DNA from: Lachnospiraceae bacterium
GTDB lineage: Bacteria; Bacillota; Clostridia; Lachnospirales; Lachnospiraceae
Direction of reading: 5' to 3'
Assembly (NCBI GenBank): GCA_017619615.1
Contig: JAFZRY010000012.1
Location: 1 to 56,318, forward strand
DNA length: 56,318 nt
Shown here in pieces: positions 44,547 through 52,856 of the stretch. A program made the position numbers and the translations under genes. The first letter of the stretch is position 1. Each line of letters opens with the position of its first letter. A model generated the notes under the pieces. That model did not search any database. It saw only the letters and a program-made list of their open reading frames with translations, and was not told the origin of the DNA.

Positions 44547-45860
44547 TCAATCTTCCTTTCTGCGGCGCACGCCTTCATGAAAACTCAGCAGCGCGATGAG
44601 CAGGAACACGACCGCCAGCGCCGCCATAAAAATCTTCGCATTGGGCAGGAACGAAGTCGTGCCGTCATCGTTCGTAATGGTCGCGGCCCCGCGCAGGACC
44701 GCCGCCCCGATGGCCGGCCCGATCAGCCCGGGCACCAGCACCTGGGACAGGATCCGCAGGCCCTGGAAGCGGCCCGCCATGCCTTCCGGCGTCTCGTTCC
44801 GGAGCCGCGCGCCGAACACCGCCATCCCGGACAGATAGCCGCTCATCATCAGCAGCGAGCCGATGAAGACCGGCAGCTTCATCGCCAGCCCTTCCGTACG
44901 GATGCGGGCCGGGAACAGCCAGAGCAGGATGAAGCCCAGCGCCAGCATGTACAGCGGCCCGAATACGGTCTTTTCAAAGCCCTTTTTGTCCACGAGCCGC
45001 CCGTAGAACGCGGTCACGACCGCGGCCAGGATGATGGCCGGCGCCATGATCAGCACGTAATCGCTCATGCCCAGGCTCTTTTCGTAATAAATGATCAGGT
45101 AGGGCATGAAGATCTGGATCGCGATGTTGAACACCGCGAAGGCCAGCATGGACCAATACAGTTTTTTATTCCGCTTCACCACTGCGGGCCGGAAGCCGTA
45201 AGCGATGGTGGCGAAATAACCCAGTTCGTCCGGGGCCTTGGCCGGCGCTTCCTGCACCAGGAAAAAGCCCGCGATGCCGATCAGCAGCACCAGCACGCCG
45301 ATCACGATGTAGATCGTCGTCCAGCTTTCCGCCCGGTCCAGGTCGAAGCCCATGAAGCCGCCGAAGACCGCCAGGATCGCGATCAGCGGCATCATCGCGT
45401 TGATGCCCTCCGCCGCGCCGCGGTTCTCCGGCGTGGTGGAATCCGTCAGCCAAGCGTTGAAGGCCGCGTCGTTCGCCGTGGAGCCGAAGAACGTCATCAC
45501 GCAGTCCATTATAATGACCAGCGAGATCCCCACGGACGCCGCGCTGGCCGCCGCGCCGAACAGGCCGCCGATCACGTCCGCCCGGATGAAGGCGAAGCTC
45601 AGGATCGAGATGCCCCACGCGATATAGCCCGCGCACATGAAGATCTTCCGCTTCCCCAGCCGGTCCGACAGCGCGCCGATGAAGATGGTGGTCAGGGTGG
45701 CCGCCACGGCGCTGGCCTGCACCATCAGGGAGATGTCCGAAGCCGAGGCGTGGAACATCTTGTAGATGAAGACGTTGAAATACATGTTTTCCACGACCCA
45801 GGCGATCTGCCCGGTCAGGGAAAAGATAACGAGGGCGAGCCAGAAGCGCTTATTTTTCAT
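44547..45860 (-). CDS. MFS transporter, probable sugar/glycoside permease
   Basis: 437 residues with about twelve predicted helices. It includes SLMVQASAVAATLTTIFIGA followed by the MFS loop LSDRLGKRKIFM, and RLVDKKGFEKTVFG at the equivalent position in the second half. The 11-base overlap with proC upstream and the one-base gap to the GH2 gene point to cotranscription. The neighbouring intracellular glycosidase suggests an oligosaccharide or glycoside substrate; that is inference. Confidence 0.9.
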   Translation of the reverse strand: MKNKRFWLALVIFSLTGQIAWVVENMYFNVFIYKMFHASASDISLMVQASAVAATLTTIFIGALSDRLGKRKIFMCAGYIAWGISILSFAFIRADVIGGLFGAAASAASVGISLVIIMDCVMTFFGSTANDAAFNAWLTDSTTPENRGAAEGINAMMPLIAILAVFGGFMGFDLDRAESWTTIYIVIGVLVLLIGIAGFFLVQEAPAKAPDELGYFATIAYGFRPAVVKRNKKLYWSMLAFAVFNIAIQIFMPYLIIYYEKSLGMSDYVLIMAPAIILAAVVTAFYGRLVDKKGFEKTVFGPLYMLALGFILLWLFPARIRTEGLAMKLPVFIGSLLMMSGYLSGMAVFGARLRNETPEGMAGRFQGLRILSQVLVPGLIGPAIGAAVLRGAATITNDDGTTSFLPNAKIFMAALAVVFLLIALLSFHEGVRRRKED

Positions 45861-46635
45861 AACCCATCACCGCATCCACCGCCGCCTGGCACGCCGCCCG
45901 CAGGCCGTGCGCCTCCAGCGCCGTGACGCCGCGGATCGTGCTGCCGCCGGGCGAGCACACCGCGTCCTTGAGTTCCGCCGGATGGCGGCCGGTATCGCGC
46001 TGCAGCTTGGCCGCGCCGAGCAGCATCTGGCTGGCCAGCGCATACGCCGCGTCGCGGGGCAGGCCGTATTTCACGCCCGCGTCCCCGAAGGCCTCGATGA
46101 TCATGTCCGCGAAGGCCGGGCCGCAGCCGCTGATCGTGCCCGCGATCCCCATCAGGTGCGACGGCATCACCATCACCTTGCCGATGCCCGCGAACAGCAG
46201 GCGGCTGACCTCCTCTTCCTCCTCCGTCAGGCTGTGCACGTCCTCCAGCAGGAAGACGCCCTCACCCACTTCCGCGGGCGTGGACGGCATCACGTAACGG
46301 ACGCGCTGCGCCGATCCCAGCACGCTGTGATAGCGCGCGAAATCCCAGCCCAGCGCGATCGAAAGCAGCGGTTTTTCCTGCAGCAGGTCCGCCGTTTCGG
46401 ACAGCACGCTCTCCACCTGGTACGGCTTACAGGCCATGATGACCAGGTCCGACGCCGCCACCAGGTCGCGCGGGGAATCCGCGGCGGTGAAGCCCAGGCG
46501 GGCGGCGTTGTCCAGCAGTTTTTTACGGTGCGGCGCGTAGGCGAGGATCTCCTCCGCCTCCTGCTGGCGGGTCGCGTTCCAGCCCGAGACCAGCGCCTGC
46601 GCCATATGGCCCATTCCGATAAATCCGATCTTCAT
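45850..46635 (-). CDS. proC: pyrroline-5-carboxylate reductase
   Basis: 261 residues, cytoplasmic. It makes proline from pyrroline-5-carboxylate with NAD(P)H. The Rossmann motif is MKIGFIGMGHMAQALVSG; the conserved VIMACKPYQV, SIALGWDFARY, RYVMPSTPAEVGEG and the C-terminal dimer/active-site region VCSPGGSTIRGVTALE are all present. The start at 46635 follows GAGGGAGATGCT. It is the first gene of an operon that continues into sugar transport and glycosidase genes, an odd combination. Confidence 0.95.
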   Translation of the reverse strand: MKIGFIGMGHMAQALVSGWNATRQQEAEEILAYAPHRKKLLDNAARLGFTAADSPRDLVAASDLVIMACKPYQVESVLSETADLLQEKPLLSIALGWDFARYHSVLGSAQRVRYVMPSTPAEVGEGVFLLEDVHSLTEEEEEVSRLLFAGIGKVMVMPSHLMGIAGTISGCGPAFADMIIEAFGDAGVKYGLPRDAAYALASQMLLGAAKLQRDTGRHPAELKDAVCSPGGSTIRGVTALEAHGLRAACQAAVDAVMGYEK

Positions 46636-46713
46636 AGCATCTCCCTCTTGTATCCGGGATCCCGGTCTTCCCGGTCCCTTATTTGCCAAGTTCCCGGCCC
46701 GGCCGGTCCTTCT

Positions 46714-47943
46714 TTATTCGCTCCATTCTACCCAAAAGGTCACGGTCACGTCACCGCTGCCGAAGGCCTCCAGCAGTTTGTCCCGCGTCACGTTCCCGAT
46801 CCGGGCCAGACGCGTGAAGTTCCATTGGTTCGTGTCATAGTATATTGTGATCTGGTTCCCCTGGTACAGGATCACGTCGCCGGGGACCGTGGTGATGTCC
46901 TCGTCGCTGCGCGTCAGGGTCCAGGGCAGGGGGCCGACTTTTTCGAAATTGCCGTAATCGCGCATGGCCACTTCGATCGCGCCTTCGCGGCTGAGTTTTT
47001 CGATGAATTCCGCGGCAGAGGGATTGTCCTCCGGGTGCGCGTAAAAGGTGCGGCCGTTCACTTCGATGACCAGTTCCGGGGTAGGCCGGATGACTTCATC
47101 GGTCGCCCGGGTTCCGCCCGAGACCTCGTAAATGACGGGTTCGGAGACGGTGATGTTCAGCGCGCCGTCAACGGTCACGTAATAGGCCGCGTCGTAATTG
47201 TCCGCGATGGGGGATCGCGCGAGGACGGTGAAGGTCGCGCTGCCCTCTTTCAGCGCGTGCAGGGTAACGATCACGTCGTAGGCGGCGCCGTCGATCTTGT
47301 CGTGGTCCGGGCTGCCGTATTCGCGTGTGACGTCCCAGCTGATGACGGACGGCTCGTCCGTGATGAAATCGTATTCGGGGCCGCCGCCGTCAAAGGAACT
47401 GAAGGTCAGGGTGGCCGCACAGCCGCCGGGGTCCGCCGGGCCGACCGGCCGTGTACCGGGCTCTGCGCCCGCCACGGTCTCGCCCGTCCAGTCCAGGATC
47501 CCGCCGAATTCATAGATGTTCGTATAGCCGATCTGCGCCAGCTTTTCCGCGGCTTCCTTGCTGCGGCGGCCGCTGCGGCAGTAGACCAGCAGGACCTGAT
47601 TCAGATCCGGAAGCGCCGCCGGCATTTCCGTGCCGATCTCCTCGTTCGGGACGCAGACCGCCCCGGGGATGTGCCCCGCTTCGTATTCGTCCTGCCGGCG
47701 CACGTCCACGATCAGGAGGTTTTCCCGCATCGTCATGCGCTGCGCCGCGTCTTCCTGGGAGATCTGCTCCCAATGTCCTTTCATGGTAGTCTCCTCCGTA
47801 TTCTGGGGCGGCCGGGTTTCCTGAGTTTCCTGCGTCTGCTGTGTCGGCTGCGTATCCTGCGTCGGCTGCGTCTTTCCGCTGCAGCCTCCCGGCAGAAGGA
47901 GCAGGATGGCCGCGGCCGCGGCCGCGATCACTCTCCGTTTCAT
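46714..47943 (-). CDS. rhodanese-cyclophilin-like lipoprotein
   Basis: 409 residues. The signal peptide ends LLLLPGGC|SG, followed by a Gln/Thr linker. A rhodanese domain comes first (LLIVDVRRQDEYEAGHIPGA, active-site Cys in LLVYCRSGRRSKE, ~121). A middle beta-rich segment follows (SVISWDVTREYGSPDHD, SATFTVLARSP). The C-terminal ~115 residues are a cyclophilin-like fold of the bacterial Cyclophil_like2 type (LVIEVNGRTFYAHPEDNPSA...VILYQGNQITIYYDTNQWNF). This is not a classic prolyl isomerase. The start at 47943 overlaps the lipase-like stop by 4 bases, so both are made together. Sulfur handling or a redox role outside the cell is possible but unproven. Confidence 0.82.
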   Translation of the reverse strand: MKRRVIAAAAAAILLLLPGGCSGKTQPTQDTQPTQQTQETQETRPPQNTEETTMKGHWEQISQEDAAQRMTMRENLLIVDVRRQDEYEAGHIPGAVCVPNEEIGTEMPAALPDLNQVLLVYCRSGRRSKEAAEKLAQIGYTNIYEFGGILDWTGETVAGAEPGTRPVGPADPGGCAATLTFSSFDGGGPEYDFITDEPSVISWDVTREYGSPDHDKIDGAAYDVIVTLHALKEGSATFTVLARSPIADNYDAAYYVTVDGALNITVSEPVIYEVSGGTRATDEVIRPTPELVIEVNGRTFYAHPEDNPSAAEFIEKLSREGAIEVAMRDYGNFEKVGPLPWTLTRSDEDITTVPGDVILYQGNQITIYYDTNQWNFTRLARIGNVTRDKLLEAFGSGDVTVTFWVEWSE

Positions 47944-50597
47944 CCTTTTCCGCCTCCTTCCGACTTTTTCTTCCACACCAGCAGGCCGGCCAGACAGCCT
48001 CCGGCGGCCAGCAGGCCGGCGGCGACCCACAGGACCGTCTCGCCGCCCTGCCCGGTGCCGCCCTCATCCGGCGCGGTCTCCGGCGGGATCCCGGACGGTT
48101 CCGTTTCCGGCCGGGCGCTTTCCGCCGGCGTGCTCTCCGCTTCCGCGCTGCTGCCCGGATTCACCGTCGTCACCGGCGGCTGCGGGTCCGCTTCTGTTTC
48201 GCGCGGGATGACCAGGTCCGCTTCCGTCAGTTCCTCCTTCAGGAAACAGTCCGCGAAATACCGCTTTTCGCCGCCCTCCCGCAGGATCCAGTGCTCGCGC
48301 ACGCCGTCCTGTTCGTAATCCGCGGGACGGCCGGCGTCGTGCGTGATGCCGTGCTCCGCCTCCGTACCGGCTTCCGCTTCCGCCCGCATCCGGGCGATGT
48401 ATCCCTCGTTGTAATGGGCCGAGGGGATGATCTTCGCGTTGCAGGCCAGCGTGCACGCATTCGCCAGCGCCTGCGCGGTGCTGAACGGTTCGCCCTCCGT
48501 GTAGAACAGCGCATAGGCGGCGGTCTTCCGCAGGCGGCCGATCCCCTCTTTCAGGGCTTCCAGATGCCGCAGGATGTCCGCGCGGTACGCGCTTCCGAAA
48601 ACGGCGCCGGCCTTTTCCGCCAGCGGGCCGATCACGCTGTCCAGCGCCTCCGTCAGCGCCGCGTCAGCCGCTTCGGTCACGGAGTTGTACACCGTTTCAT
48701 TGCCGGCCTCATCCGTTGCTTTCAGCAGCAGCGGCAGGAAAGTCTCCACCGCTTCGCCGAACGGATGCGTGCCTTTATCCTTCAGAATGTCCCCGATTTC
48801 CAGATCCGTGAAGGCCAGCACCAGCGGGCCGACCGTGTACAGGATCGACCGGGCGTCCTTCGCCGTGGGACAGCTTTTCGCCATGCTGCAGTCCGGGTCC
48901 GGTCCGTTCGCGCAGGCCCGGATATAGGCCCGGATGGCATCGGCCGCGGAGACCGGTGAAAACACGGAATTGTCCTTATGGAAGCCTCCCAGGAAGCTGC
49001 TCACGATCCCCGCGGCTTTCTCCGGGATCGCCCCGGTCAGGGCGTCGAAAGCCGCCGTGCCCAGCGGGTCGGTCTCGTGCTCCGTCAGCCAGACGGCGAG
49101 GACCTCCAGGAAATCATCCACGGTAAAGCTTTCGTGACGGATGTCCCGGCCGGACAGCCAGGCCAGCACGTCCTCCAGCGCCATCGTCACGCCTTCCGTT
49201 TCGTCCTGCGCGCCGCGCTCCTCCTGCATGCGTTCAGCCGCATAGCTCAGGACGAGCAGGACGGCGGGACGGACAAAGTCCGCGGCTTCCGCCTGCACGC
49301 TGTCCGACGGAAGCCCCAGCAGCAGACCGGCCAGCCCGGCCGCATGCACCATCGTCTCCTGATATCCTTCACTGACGTACAGCGCGTTGGACGCACAGCC
49401 CGCCGTCAGGCCCGGCACCCGGCTTTCCATGAATTCCCCCATGGTCCGCGCGCTGTGCGCCGCCTTGTCCGGGACCAGCTCCAGGCTGGTCAGATCAAAG
49501 GTATACCAGGCAAATGTTCTATAGTCACCGCCTTCCGTGAAGGCTTTATATGCGTTCTTTCCAAACGCCTGCAGCGCCGCCAGCACGTCCTCTTCCGCGG
49601 CGTCCTGACCGGCCGCGAGGTCCGTGCCGTAATGGCCGAAGCCCCAGCCCGCGGGCGGGAGTTTGGGGATCGCGTCTTCGTCAAAAATGTAATTCCGGAT
49701 GCCGCCGTAGATCTCCGACGACAGATCGGCCGTGCTGGACGCATCGGCCGTATAGGCCTCTCCCGGCGTGTCCGCCGCATAGGCCGCGCCGCTGCGGGCT
49801 CCGGCCACGCTCAGCTCCGCGCGCCGGTCCGGCTGCGCCTTGACCGCGCGGGGCGCCGCATAGGTATAACAGTACACGTCCTCCGGCGCCAGGCTCACCA
49901 GGCCGCCGAAATACGATACGCCGCCGCCGGCCAGAAAGCCGCCCAGCAGGTTGGCGACCGCGCCGCCCCGGCTGTGGCCGGCCGTCCAGATCTTCAGTTC
50001 CCCGCCGATGTCATGCTTTTCCAGGTACTGCTTCATGAACCGCAGCACCTCGTCGCGCGCGGCCTTGTACCCCTCGTGCATAACGCCGCCGCCCACGGTG
50101 AAATTGCCGGCCCATTCCTGTTTATAGCCCGCGCTGCGCGGGATCACGGCCAGCAGGGTGTATCTGTGCCCGAAGGCTTTCACGGTACGCCGCGCCACGG
50201 CGACGCCGATCGAATTCTCCTGTGTCGCCAGCGCATAATAGCGGTTGGTCTCCACGTCTTCGAACCCGGCCGCGTTCAGAAAAGCGGTCAGATTGTCCGC
50301 GCTGTCCGCGGGATCCGATCCCGCCCCGGTCAGCCCGGAAGACGCCATCGCCGCCTGCGCGGAAAGCTCCGCCAGATGCGCGCATCCCAGGAAGGAAGAT
50401 CTCATGAAGCAGTCCTCGCGGAACACGAAACGGTCCTGCTCCTGCAGGTCCTTTCCCCCGCCGGTCGTGTACGCGTACACGCCTTCCGTGACAAAACTGT
50501 CATCCGTCTCCGCCGCCCGTGCGCGCACGCCGAAACTGCCGGCCGCCAGCAGGACGGCCAGGAAGAGAGCCATGATTTTTCTTATGGACCGGTTCAT
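47940..50597 (-). CDS. large secreted lipase-class-3-like protein with C-terminal membrane anchor
   Basis: 885 residues. Signal peptide: KIMALFLAVLLAAGSFGVRA. An alpha/beta-hydrolase region lies at ~110-300 with the nucleophile elbow TAGHSRGGAVANLL (~207), preceded by AVIPRSAGYKQEWAGNF, as in class 3 lipases. The following ~550 residues are helical and unfamiliar, and the end is LWVAAGLLAAGGCLAGLLVW followed by KKKSEGG, a C-terminal anchor with stop-transfer lysines. There is no LPxTG. It starts just inside the stop of the tyrosine phosphatase gene and overlaps the rhodanese lipoprotein gene, forming a tight operon. Substrate unknown. Confidence 0.83.
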   Translation of the reverse strand: MNRSIRKIMALFLAVLLAAGSFGVRARAAETDDSFVTEGVYAYTTGGGKDLQEQDRFVFREDCFMRSSFLGCAHLAELSAQAAMASSGLTGAGSDPADSADNLTAFLNAAGFEDVETNRYYALATQENSIGVAVARRTVKAFGHRYTLLAVIPRSAGYKQEWAGNFTVGGGVMHEGYKAARDEVLRFMKQYLEKHDIGGELKIWTAGHSRGGAVANLLGGFLAGGGVSYFGGLVSLAPEDVYCYTYAAPRAVKAQPDRRAELSVAGARSGAAYAADTPGEAYTADASSTADLSSEIYGGIRNYIFDEDAIPKLPPAGWGFGHYGTDLAAGQDAAEEDVLAALQAFGKNAYKAFTEGGDYRTFAWYTFDLTSLELVPDKAAHSARTMGEFMESRVPGLTAGCASNALYVSEGYQETMVHAAGLAGLLLGLPSDSVQAEAADFVRPAVLLVLSYAAERMQEERGAQDETEGVTMALEDVLAWLSGRDIRHESFTVDDFLEVLAVWLTEHETDPLGTAAFDALTGAIPEKAAGIVSSFLGGFHKDNSVFSPVSAADAIRAYIRACANGPDPDCSMAKSCPTAKDARSILYTVGPLVLAFTDLEIGDILKDKGTHPFGEAVETFLPLLLKATDEAGNETVYNSVTEAADAALTEALDSVIGPLAEKAGAVFGSAYRADILRHLEALKEGIGRLRKTAAYALFYTEGEPFSTAQALANACTLACNAKIIPSAHYNEGYIARMRAEAEAGTEAEHGITHDAGRPADYEQDGVREHWILREGGEKRYFADCFLKEELTEADLVIPRETEADPQPPVTTVNPGSSAEAESTPAESARPETEPSGIPPETAPDEGGTGQGGETVLWVAAGLLAAGGCLAGLLVWKKKSEGGGKG

Positions 50598-51067
50598 AGG
50601 GTCTCCTGTTCCTGCAAATAAGCCAGCAGTCCCCGGCATCCTTCCTCAATATCCCGGTATGCCGTCTCGAAATCCCCCGTATACCACGGGTCCGACACTT
50701 CTCCGGGCCGCCCCGTAAAATCCATCAGCAGCCGGAATTTCCCCGCGTTCTTCTCGTACACGCTTCCCAGCGCCCGCCGCATGTTCCGCAGATTCCACTC
50801 CTCCATCGCCACGATCAGGCCGTACTCCCGCACGTCCTGCGCCGTGATCTGCCGCGCCGCGTGCCGCCCGTACGGGATCCCGTGCGCGGCCAGCACCCGC
50901 TTCGCCGGCGGGTAGATGTCGTTCCCGATCTCCTCCCGGCTCGTCGCCGCCGAATCGATGCGCATGCTCCGCTCGAGGCCGGCTTCGCGCACCATCGCAT
51001 TCATGATATGTTCCGCCATCGGCGAGCGGCAGATGTTGCCGTGGCAAATAAACAGGATTTTTGTCAT
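50594..51067 (-). CDS. low-molecular-weight protein tyrosine phosphatase
   Basis: 157 residues, cytoplasmic. The catalytic loop C-x5-R-S is ILFICHGNICRSPMAEHI, and the general-acid Asp is in GEVSDPWYTGD, where DP is standard. Such enzymes often regulate capsule or exopolysaccharide tyrosine kinases, or arsenate/stress responses. The ATG at 51067 was preferred to the GTG at 51073 because GAGAAAG lies 5 bases before it. Its stop overlaps the lipase-like start. Confidence 0.93.
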   Translation of the reverse strand: MTKILFICHGNICRSPMAEHIMNAMVREAGLERSMRIDSAATSREEIGNDIYPPAKRVLAAHGIPYGRHAARQITAQDVREYGLIVAMEEWNLRNMRRALGSVYEKNAGKFRLLMDFTGRPGEVSDPWYTGDFETAYRDIEEGCRGLLAYLQEQETL

Positions 51068-51077
51068 AGTCACTTTC

Positions 51078-51590
51078 TCACAACTCCCGCTGTGCAGCGA
51101 TTACGGCATACCGCTCCGTTTTATACACGGCGCCCGTCTCCGCAAAACCGTTCTTATGCCAGAAATGCTCCGCCTGTGGATTTCCCCGGACCCATCCGAG
51201 GCGGACCCGCGCGAACCCGTTCCCGGCCAGATAAGCGCACAGTTCGCCAATGATCCCGCTGCCGATGCCTTTTCCCTGGACTGACACGTCCATCATGAAA
51301 AAGCCGATGAAGGCGGTCTCTTTGTCCGGATACGCCAGGATGAGGTCCAGCACGGCGATCAGTTTCCCGCCGTCATAGTACCCCACATAGTACTTATCGG
51401 CCACCTCTTTTCCGGTCGGCAGTGCGTTCATGTCGTCCCGGATGCTCTGTTCGGAAACGAACGGCGGGCAATACCGGTAATACATGCGGTTTTTCCCGCA
51501 CAGCGCCAGAATGTCCGGAACATCCGTTTCGGACAGCCTCCTGACGCTATATACCCGGGAAAACAACGTGATATCCATCATACATACCAT
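51078..51590 (-). CDS. GNAT-family N-acetyltransferase
   Basis: 170 residues, cytoplasmic. The acetyl-CoA-binding motif A is FMMDVSVQGKGIGSGIIGEL (Q/R-x-x-G-x-G/A pattern), followed by LGWVRGNPQAEHFWHKNGF, the usual motif B. Acceptor unknown. The start is uncertain (51590, 51581 or 51578); SD-like AGGGGA is nearest to 51590. It is 10 bases upstream of the tyrosine phosphatase gene. Confidence 0.88.
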   Translation of the reverse strand: MVCMMDITLFSRVYSVRRLSETDVPDILALCGKNRMYYRYCPPFVSEQSIRDDMNALPTGKEVADKYYVGYYDGGKLIAVLDLILAYPDKETAFIGFFMMDVSVQGKGIGSGIIGELCAYLAGNGFARVRLGWVRGNPQAEHFWHKNGFAETGAVYKTERYAVIAAQREL

Positions 51591-51599
51591 TCTGTATTT

Positions 51600-52355
51600 T
51601 TATTCCCCTAGCAAGTACTCCATAAACACCGGGATCCTCTCCTCCCAGTACGCCTCGCTGTGCAGCGCGCCGGGCACGACGCGGGCCGCTACGTGGACGC
51701 CGGCGGCCGAAAGACGGGCGGCGGTGCGGAACATCAGGGCCCAGTCGGCCGGGCGCTCGTCCGTCTCGCCGCTGCCGTAGTCCATATAGATGCGGGTAGG
51801 CTGCGCGAGCGGGGTCTGTTTGATGAGTTCGTTCATGCGGCGCGTGTTGAAAAACAGGCACGGAGAGAGGGCTGCGGCGCGCGAGAAGACGTCGTTGTAC
51901 GCGACGGCCGCGTAGACGGTCATCAGGCCGCCCATGGAGCTGCCCGCGATGAGGGTGTGCTCCCGGTCCGGAAGGGTGCGGAATTCCGCGTCGATCTGCG
52001 GTTTCAGGGTCCCGGTCATCCACTCCATCGTGAGCGGACCGCGGCCCTCGAACGGGCCGTAGCGGCCGACGGAAAAAGTCCAGGGAGTATATTCGCAGAG
52101 GCGGTTGTCGCCCTCCGGGTTGCATTCGATGCCGACCACGATCAGCGGGGTCTTCGTCTTCTGCAGGTATTCCTTCATGCCCCAGCTCTTGCCGTAGGTC
52201 GCGTGGCTGTCGTAGAATACGTTGTGGCCGTCGAACATGTAGAGGACGGGGTAGCGGGCGTCCGAGTCCTCATATCCTTTCGGCAGATAAATGTAAAGCC
52301 GGCGCGGTTTCTGCGTCGGGAGGCCGGGGATCTGGATTTTTCTGACGATGATCAT
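51600..52355 (-). CDS. esterase-D/enterochelin-esterase-like alpha/beta hydrolase
   Basis: 251 residues, no signal peptide. RRLYIYLPKGYEDSDARYPV and LYMFDGHNVFYD are typical of the PF00756 esterases. The nucleophile elbow is LIAGSSMGGLMTVYAA and the C-terminal histidine is in PGALHSEAYWEER. The start at 52355 follows AGGGGAATTGTC; the longer in-frame start at 52478 overlaps luxS in another frame and has no support. It is 11 bases downstream of luxS. Possible substrates include feruloyl or acetyl esters or siderophores. Confidence 0.88.
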   Translation of the reverse strand: MIIVRKIQIPGLPTQKPRRLYIYLPKGYEDSDARYPVLYMFDGHNVFYDSHATYGKSWGMKEYLQKTKTPLIVVGIECNPEGDNRLCEYTPWTFSVGRYGPFEGRGPLTMEWMTGTLKPQIDAEFRTLPDREHTLIAGSSMGGLMTVYAAVAYNDVFSRAAALSPCLFFNTRRMNELIKQTPLAQPTRIYMDYGSGETDERPADWALMFRTAARLSAAGVHVAARVVPGALHSEAYWEERIPVFMEYLLGE

Positions 52356-52366
52356 GACAATTCCCC

Positions 52367-52843
52367 TCACATATCCGGCTCCGGGTATTCCAGACGCCGG
52401 TTCTCCGTCAGTTCCTGCAGATAGCGGCGCGTATAATACTTCGCCATATTCAGGTTCTGCTCGGAATAATTCCCGCACTCCTCCGGCCGCGCGCCGGGGA
52501 TCTCTCCCTCAAAGCTCAGGATAAAGCGGCAGAGATCCTCCGCGAGCGGAAGCACGTCCGCAGCGGTCAGTTTGCCGAACATGACCAGGTAGAAGCCGGT
52601 GCGGCAGCCCATGGGGCCGAAGTAGATCACTTCGTCCTTGCGGGCGTGGTTGCGCAGGAAGGTGGCGCCGAGGTGCTCGATGGTATGGACGGCCGACATG
52701 TCCATCACCGGTTCCCGGTTGGGGGCGGTGAAGCGCAGGTCGAAGGTGGTGACGGGGCAGGCGGCGCCGCCGTCGCGGCGGGAAACATAGAGGCCGGGGA
52801 GCAGGCGCAGGTGGTCGATCTGAAAGCTGGCGATCTTATCCAT
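52367..52843 (-). CDS. luxS: S-ribosylhomocysteine lyase
   Basis: 158 residues, the standard length. It converts S-ribosylhomocysteine to homocysteine and the autoinducer-2 precursor DPD. The metal site HTIEH (with the upstream LGATF) and the catalytic Cys in FGPMGCRTGFY are intact, as is the C-terminal ECGNYSEQN with the third metal-ligand Cys. The start follows AAGGAGGGATTTTC. It is 13 bases downstream of the ADP-ribosylglycohydrolase gene. No pfs is adjacent. Confidence 0.96.
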   Translation of the reverse strand: MDKIASFQIDHLRLLPGLYVSRRDGGAACPVTTFDLRFTAPNREPVMDMSAVHTIEHLGATFLRNHARKDEVIYFGPMGCRTGFYLVMFGKLTAADVLPLAEDLCRFILSFEGEIPGARPEECGNYSEQNLNMAKYYTRRYLQELTENRRLEYPEPDM

Positions 52844-52856
52844 GAAAATCCCTCCT

